This document shows positions 57,765 through 64,000 of a stretch of 64,000 nucleotides of DNA, piece after piece; the first letter of the stretch is position 1, and each line of letters begins with the position of its first letter. The notes under the pieces are model-generated. The model searched no databases and was not told the origin of the DNA. It was given only the letters and a program-made list of their open reading frames with translations. Origin of the DNA: Euptelea pleiosperma (taxonomy: Eukaryota > Streptophyta > Magnoliopsida > Ranunculales > Eupteleaceae); assembly GCA_035048495.1 (NCBI GenBank), contig CM068552.1, forward strand, positions 22,074,154 through 22,138,153, read 5' to 3'. The position numbers and the translations under genes were made by a program.

Positions 57765-58749
57765 TGATAAGTATACCTTGTGTTGTCAATTTTAGAACAA
57801 CCTTGAGTATTTATGTAACCGCTATTGATCGTCTACTTTGGAGACTGGGAAGCTCGACACAAGATTAAGAGATAGGAAAGCGCGCCATTGAACAAGGAGT
57901 TAGCGAAACCTTTGGAAAAGTCAACTTGGACAAAAACAGAACCCTCACAGCCTATTGCATGAAAACTCCTTGAAAAAGCCTAAGTATGAGAAATACTTAT
58001 AAGGGTCGATTGGGATGAAGAGATAAGGTGACTGAGGTCAAAATGACCACCAGTCGACCGACCTGACAGACTAGGGGACCCATCTCAAGGTCCGGTCGAC
58101 TGGTCTTGGTAGAACCCCGATTCTTAAGCGTGTTCTTCTCCTTCCCATTCACTATAAATACTCCCTCCCCCCTTCACTACTACTTACCAATTCACTATGA
58201 TATCTCTTGAGTTCTTCATCCCAAGATATTTGATATTGCTCTTCGTGTGAGAGCAATTCAATGATTGGTCTAGGCGACGGATTTGCGTAGTGCCTTTGAT
58301 AAAGCTTCAATAACATCAAAGTTCCGTTCATCGTTAATCTCGGTTTAGAGGTAACTTGGTTGTTAGCAAGAGAGTTTTTCTTCGTGATTGATAAATCATT
58401 CTTTATACTCTTATTTCGTTCGAATCAAGTAAGTTCTTGATTGAGCGGGAGTTTCTGTTGTGGCCGTACTTCGTTTATATCGATTGAGATCGGGTTCTTT
58501 ATCCTATTCAATATTGTAACTGTGCTTAAATATTGAATTAAAAAGGTGTTACGCTCAGTGAAACTATTTTGAGAGTGGACGTAGGTGTGGATGCACCGAA
58601 CCACTATAAAAATTTGTGTTGTGGATTATTGTCTATTTACTTATCGTTCTCGTTGATTAAATTGTTTAAGTATATTAATAATCAACTTAGGCTAAAATTA
58701 ATAGACCCACTTCCTCTAGGTCTCTTGTATACATATCAAGGGAACTTCA
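57765..58749 (+). repeat. Family-F LTR, plus orientation
   Basis: It runs from TGATAAGTATACCTTGTG to CAAGGGAACTTCA. It contains an inverted pair CCAGTCGACCG / CGGTCGACTGG (58050-58060, 58093-58103) and a CTATAAATACTCCC box at 58151-58164. The CCTCTAGGT-rich 3' end resembles other Sirevirus LTR ends. No primer-binding site follows, so this is the 3' LTR. Confidence 0.72.
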
Positions 58750-58774
58750 GTATTTACTTGTCTTGAGCAGCACA

Positions 58775-59495
58775 ATAGTAAGAATATATGATTTATCAAT
58801 CAAGAAAAACTATCTGCTAATAAAAACGTTACCTCTCAATCGAAATTGACGAGGAATAGAGCTTCGATGTTGTTGAAGCTAAACCAAGCATGCAGATTGA
58901 AACCGCAGCGCGCACCAATCGCCAAGTTGATCCGGAACTGAAGACTCAAACCACCAAAGTCGATCTCTCGTAAAGCAAGCACACCACCAAGGCGAGCAAG
59001 GGAGCAAGAACAAAAGCTCGAAAGCTTGTAGCAATTCTCTTAGATATAACAAGCTCAAAAGAAGGTTGAGTGAATTGGTAAGTAGAATGGGTTGGGGGAG
59101 GGTCTATTTATAGTAGAAAGGGTAGGGAAATGCGCATACGCGATTCGAGGGTTTATTGGATTGGTCAACCGGTCATACCATCGGTCGCCCAGTTTAACTG
59201 ATTGCCTAGTCTAACTGTGACTGGTCACCCGGTCTGACATGATAGTCAGAACTAGGGTTTTTCATTATAGAGGACCCTTTTGATATGCTGGGGGGTTCCA
59301 AATATGTCTGAGTGGACTTCTTTAGGATTTTCCAAGTCCATAATTCTTCAGCCTCCGCTGCGTATCAATGTCTGTCTTTTTGTCGCCTTTCGAATCATCG
59401 TGACACGCTTTCCCAAGTCCAAGATAGATGGCCAATATCGGTTACATAAATACCCAAGGTTATTCGGGAATTGACAACACAAGGTATACTTATCA
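58775..59495 (-). repeat. Family-F LTR, minus orientation, truncated
   Basis: The right end CAAGGTATACTTATCA is the inverse of the LTR start at 57765. The left part (TGATTTATCAATCAAG, TTACCTCTC) is the inverse of 58360-58410. It is followed by a polypurine tract in minus orientation at 59496-59508. It lacks the LTR 3' end. Confidence 0.7.
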
Positions 59496-59870
59496 ATCTC
59501 CCCCTTTGTAAATTCCAAGATAAAATACAAATATAATGGTTCTCCCCCTAACAATAAGCCTACCTAACTCAACAAAAGTAAATGTATCGAGTTGTATTGA
59601 GAGGCACCAAGACACCTTTCTTTAAGTCCTATAATCATAACACATACGAAAGATGGCAAAAACAGATAGAGTTTTTACTCCCTTTAGTATATGGTTGACT
59701 AGAGATTTTATTTTGTTTACGAGTTTAAGGTTTTACCAGAACCAATTTTTTTAAGTATGTCTGCCTGAATGCAGTGATCGAAAGTTTTTCTGAGAGAATT
59801 CTCCTAGGAAATGAGAGGTACTTAGCCTGCTTAATGATGGTACGTCCCTCCTTCCTTAGAGAGTGAAAGC
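59496..59870 (-). other. Family-F internal end, minus orientation
   Basis: ATCTCCCCCTTTG and GGTTCTCCCCCTAAC are the inverse of the tracts at 57632-57764. 59640-59865 is the inverse of parts of 44100-45660. It is non-coding. Confidence 0.6.
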
Positions 59871-60583
59871 TACCAAATTCACAAGTGAAAAACAGAAAAT
59901 ATGCTAAAATAATTCTTAGCCTTTAGCAAAGACACTTGATAAAGAGCGTTATATGAGTACCCAATAAGCTCTAATGAGGATTTCATGGTCAGATACAAGA
60001 TACCTTTAGATTCTGATAAATATTAGATATTACTACTGAAATCTATCCAGTACCGCCTTTAAAATCAGTTCTCTCAAACACTTGATGATAATACTTGTTG
60101 GTATTTAAACCTGAGCTTATTAATGTTTGCGACTTGCTCTAACAGTTCTAAGAGTTAATATTATTGATGAATCAAAATTGAGCTAAATTTTTGACTAATC
60201 AAAATTATTTTTTAAACAACCCCTACTATTAGTGTCTATCAAGTTTTCAATATTTCTTGAAACAGAATTCTAAATTCTCCTAAATATTTTATCTTGATTG
60301 TATATCCTTTCTTGAGCTTTCCATAGTGTTATTTATTATATATGAAAAGATTTGATTGGAAACTTGGAAAATTGGTTTAAAAAATTCACATTTTTTGAAA
60401 AATTTTTGAGTTCAAGTCCAATCGATTGGACTACCTAGGCCAATCGATTGGACTGCGCGAACTTCATTTTTATAAAACCCAAAATAGACTCATTTTTGCT
60501 TCAATCGATCCCAAAACCTCCCAAACTCCTCCCAATCGATCATACATGCCCGATCTACTATTCTACAGTCTTTTGGTCTGGAT
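59871..60583 (+). other. Non-coding leader of the second envelope-like copy
   Basis: CCAATCGATTGG occurs at about 60419-60430 and 60441-60452, just upstream of the ORF as in the copy at 30475-30600. The earlier part resembles the non-coding internal sequence of the pol-less elements (for example 36600-36840). Confidence 0.5.
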
Positions 60584-62040
60584 TTGCTCCCTATTTCACT
60601 GTCTTTCACTTCATCATCTTCATTTTCATTTTTAGGGATTCTTTGTGTGAAAATGGGTTTCTTCTGGTTTTTCCTACCTTTCTTGATGTTTATGGCTGAT
60701 GCTCCTTGGCGTAAGAGACTTGTTGTACTATCCGATGCCGAAGACGAGGGTTTGGGACTCAAAATCCCAGACATGCTTCTCGGGTTAGGAGGGATGGCAG
60801 ATCCTCCTCATCTCGTCACATGGAGAGAGGAGAGTCCTCTAGAAGGCATAGGAGAGCTTCTCGAGAACGTGGCCGGTCAGGTCGTTCTTCGATTCTTGAG
60901 GTTAGTGAGCCTATATCTCCTTTCATTTCTGATGAGACTAGAGAGCGTTTTGAGCCTTTTTCTTCTCATCGTTTTACGACTGAGAGAGTTGTTGAGCTCA
61001 ATGCAATTCAGGGATTCCTTGTTCTTTCCATTTTCACATCTAGAGAGTGGATCCCTGCACTTCAATTGAGTGGTCCTTATTATCCTGTATTGGTAAATTT
61101 ATTTTATGCCAATATGGATTCATTTCAATGTGACGACGAGAGTCAATTATCTTTTGAGACTTTTGTCTTTGGAGTTTCTTTGACTATTACTCCTGATCTG
61201 ATTTCTACGATTTTGAGTATTCCTCGTCAGTTTGCTTCTATTGAGTATCTTCCTCGGACGAGAGAGATGACCACTGACAGAGTTCATCTGTCTGAGACTC
61301 TTATTGGTTCTATTTTTGATTGGTCATCTCATATTCAGCTCAGTAGTCTTCCCTTGAGTATCGTCTGTTGAACTGTATCGTTGGGTACAACATTGACCCA
61401 CCTAGCCATGGTGCTCATGTGAACATGGACCGTCTACTGGCTTTGTCATTGACCTGCCTAGATTCATGTTTAGGGTCATGGCTAGAGCTGGTAACAATTT
61501 GGTGAATCATCCTTGTCTTCCATTCCCTTTACTCGTGAGCACTATTCTACTCCATCTTGATGTGCTTATTTTCGAGTCTGAGGTCATCTGTACACCCATG
61601 GGACCCATTGGACACTCTACTATTCGGAAGTGTATGTCCCAAGTTCATCGGGTCACTGAGGTTCCTCCAGAGTATGATGACATTCTTGATGATCTTGCCG
61701 ACGATGTTGGAGTTCCTCTAGTGCATGCAGAGGGTGTTCAGCACACAGATGCAGATATGTAGCCCCCTGAGATACATCCTCACTACTCATTAGAGTCTCT
61801 TCGTCATCAGATGATAGGATTTGATCTACGTCTTAGTGCGCATGAGGAGCGAACATCTTAGAGCTTCCGTTGGTTGGAGGAGAGACATTATACCGGTTTC
61901 AGTCGGATGACAGGCACACTGACTGACATGCATTGATACATGGAGCATCAGTTCACTTTGATGGGATTCGATCAGCGTCCGCCATTTCCAGAGCCAGACC
62001 AGCATGATGGTGCATGACCATCTTCTTAGACTCGTGGAGA
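60584..62040 (+). pseudogene. Second envelope-like / PTP ORF copy, decayed
   Basis: It parallels 30314-28941. It has a hydrophobic start (GFFWFFLPFLMFM), an acidic/basic linker, LVNLFYANMDSFQCD, ITPDLISTILSIP, VMARAGNNLVNHPCLPFPLL and the C-terminal helix (RLSAHEERTS, then a stop). Frameshifts lie near 60750 and 61350, and stops near 61760 and 61860. It is cut off by the CACTA end at 62061, so no 3' LTR follows. Confidence 0.72.
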
Positions 62041-62060
62041 GAAATTCTGTTTGAGTTATA

Positions 62061-62350
62061 CACTACAAGAAAATTAATTTTTAGCGGGGGCCAGTAAAAA
62101 ACCGCCGCTATAGATGATTTTAGCAGCGGCCAGTGGTTAAACCGCCGCTAAAGGCTTGCAGAAAAAAATGGAGGGAAAGGAAATCACTTTTAGCGGTAAC
62201 TTTTACCGGCGGTCTCTTAAACCACCGCCACTAATATACATTTTACCGGCGGCCACATTAAAAACTGCCACTATAGGTGTGCTATTAGCGGCGGTCAGAT
62301 ACATGACCTCTAATAAACTCTGTAGCGACAATGAATATCTGACCGCCGTT
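62061..62350 (+). mobile_element. CACTA (En/Spm-type) transposon end
   Basis: It begins CACTACAAGAAAATTA, the canonical CACTA terminal sequence. It is followed by a dense subterminal region of TAGCGGCGG and CCGCCGCTA motifs in both orientations up to about 62350. The opposite TTCTTGTAGTG end was not found, so the element extends beyond the window or is truncated. The target would be the 3 bp ATA at 62058-62060. No transposase is visible. Confidence 0.82.
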
Positions 62351-62575
62351 AAAAAGAGTATAAAAAAAGAATTTGATTTTTTTTTCATTCTTTTCTCCTT
62401 TCATTACCTGAAACCCTCTCCTCTCTTCATCCTCCTCATCCAGCGCCTTCCCTTGCAGTCCACCGGCTCATTGTTCGCTTGTCATCACCCCGCAGCTTTG
62501 CCGTCGTGTCGTGCCGTCACCATCGCCGTCCGATAAGGTTTTTTTTTTTCAGTTTTTTTGCATTTTTTTTTTGGG
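62351..62575. other. C/T-rich non-coding sequence inside the CACTA element
   Basis: It resembles a plant 5' leader (TCTCCTTTC, CCTCTCCTCTC), but no convincing coding sequence follows. Whether it is captured host sequence cannot be told. Confidence 0.35.
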
Positions 62576-63100
62576 TTTGAAAGTGAGTTTTCGAACTCAG
62601 AGTTTTTGGCTTTTGGAGCATTTGGGTTTGGGCGTTTGCAAGTGAGTTTTGGAACTCAGAAAGAGAATCAAAATTAAGATTATAGGTTTGGGCATTTGCT
62701 ATTGGGCTTTTTAGCATGTGGGTTTGGGGGTTCTGTAATTAAACCTAGAAAGTGAGTTTTTAGCCAAAACTCAAAAACAAACCATCATCTAAACCCCCAA
62801 CATTTGGGAACTTAGGAAGAGAATCAAAAGTTTGGGTGTTTAGATGATGGTTGGGGTTTTTTGCATTTGGGTTTGGGGGTTCTGTAATTTAACTCAGAAA
62901 GTGGGTTTTTAGCCAAAACTCAGAAACAAACCATCATCTAAACCCCCAACATTTGGGAACTCAAAAATAGAATCAAAAGTTTGGGGGTTTAGATGATGGT
63001 TGTTTGGGTTTATATGATGGTTGTTTGTAAAAACATTTGGGAACTCAGAAGAAAATCAAAGTTGGGGGTTTAGATGATGGTTTTTTTTATTTCATATATA
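62575..63100. repeat. Tandem repeat with 149-bp period and internal inverted motif
   Basis: GGTTTGGGGGTTCTGTAATT begins at 62721 and again 149 bases later at 62870. Each unit also has CCATCATCTAAACCCCC and later its inverse GGGGGTTTAGATGATGG. Shorter variants extend on both sides. It is G/T-biased on this strand and non-coding. Confidence 0.72.
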
Positions 63101-63299
63101 TTTGAAGTCCATAAAATTGTAGATTTCACCATGTTTCTGGAGAGTGTGGGCGGAAGGTTTTGGGTTGCTGGCTAGCCCATGTGGACACCATTGGTCCACA
63201 TGTCAGCCTGTTGGACCTTAGTCATGGCATGGGGGCGGAGCCCGGTTCTTGATGTGTTTTTGTTAAGAAAATAGGGCAGCAAGCCTTCGTGGACCTACA

Positions 63300-63540
63300 C
63301 ACCAGAAAACAAGGCAGCAAGCCATCAGATATCTGACTGATGGATGTTTGGCCAAGCCTCCGTGGACCTACACACCAAAAAATTAGCCTGATTAATGATT
63401 ACTAAGTGTTGGATTGGAGTTGTTTTCATGAGTTCATTTTTAACTGTGGCATTTTAGTGTTATTTGGGTACAAAGATCGAAAGGTTTGAAATCACTAATC
63501 AGGTTGATTTTTGGTATGTAGGTCCACCTAGGGTTAAGTG
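63300..63540. mobile_element. Foldback MITE relative
   Basis: GTGGACCTACACACCAAAAA at 63362-63381 and its inverse TTTTTGGTATGTAGGTCCAC near 63509-63536 face each other around an AT-rich loop. The core (ACACACCAAAAA, ATTAGCCTGATT, ATGGATGTTTGGCC) is shared with 6563-6918 and with the interior of 7635-8004. Confidence 0.6.
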
Positions 63541-64000
63541 ACGAGATTTGGGTGTAGTGACGATTTTGGTTCCTCTTTGTTTTTCAATTCTGGAAAGCTC
63601 GGAACTATGATGACTCACATGCTTCAAAATTCCAACTTTTGAGTATTCACCATCAACTATTCTAGAATCAATAATATATGCTAGTGGTGTTCTACTTCTC
63701 AAGTTGATCCGTGTTCTTGTGTTGTACCTGCTGCTACTTGCATTCAGATGGGTAAATCTAGACCTTCCAATTGAAGGACCTTATTTAGGAGGCCAATATA
63801 ATCATGATGATTGGATGATCTAAGCATCCAATTAGTGGATTTTTTAGAAACTTCCAATTGAACTCAAGAAAGAAGTTAGTTACCCCATGTGCCCACAACA
63901 TAGGATGTGTTAATTCTCCAAGTGGGGCCTATCGATTAGATGGTCTAGGTTTGACCACATGTGCCCATGAAGTTGGACAAGGGAGAGGGATAAAGAGAAC
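63541..64000. other. Non-coding end of window
   Basis: No gene or transposon end was recognised. Whether it lies inside the CACTA element is unknown. Confidence 0.35.

Overview
The window looks like a repeat-rich stretch of a flowering-plant nuclear genome. It has LTR retrotransposons of plant-specific types (Sirevirus-like Copia, Tat-like Gypsy), L1-type LINE remnants, CACTA and hAT-type DNA transposon sequences, many foldback MITEs, and one plant-type chromatin gene with a very long AT-rich intron. No bacterial operon, rRNA or tRNA gene was seen. The species cannot be fixed from the sequence alone.

Layout. 1-5.5 kb: the 5' exon of a minus-strand PHD/extended-PHD (PZP) chromatin reader, whose presumed first intron holds two decayed LINE pieces. 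Later exons are not in the window. 5.7-8.0 kb: a cluster of at least five MITEs, two with 8-bp target duplications. 9.5-13.1 kb: a decayed Sirevirus-like copy (LTR fragments, primer-binding site, gag, no pol). 13.9-15.0 kb: a decayed minus-strand coiled-coil ORF with a MITE between its TATA-like box and its start. 15.3-16.4 kb: an array of hairpin-forming motifs. 17.1-21.4 kb: a decayed LINE split inside its RNase H domain. 21.4-25.7 kb: diverged duplications, a minisatellite and AT-rich sequence.

26.6-41.7 kb is a nested composite. An outer minus-strand Sirevirus-like element, with gag, an envelope-like ORF and no pol, is interrupted within gag by a second, plus-strand pol-less element (33406-38781). 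Its outer ends carry matching CGGTC target duplications, and its right side carries two LTR pieces in series. 42-45.7 kb: another hairpin array and the 3' internal part of another Sirevirus-like family (called F here). 45699-57626 is a full-length Tat-like Gypsy element (ATATG target duplications) with decayed gag-protease-RT-RNase H-second RNase H-integrase, plus an antisense, apparently intron-containing gene in its 3' part. 57.8-59.5 kb: two family-F LTRs in inverted orientation. 60.4-62.06 kb: another decayed envelope-like ORF, cut by a CACTA end at 62061. 62.5-64 kb: tandem repeats and a further foldback element.

The best candidate for something under-described is the pol-less Sirevirus-like family. 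Several copies stop coding at the same place, just after a gag C-terminal WVRK motif where protease would begin. Four separate LTR or LTR-like families in the window carry clusters of their own short palindromes. Everything coding except the PHD exon and the PTP-type ORFs looks broken by stops and frameshifts; even the best envelope-like copy has one stop.
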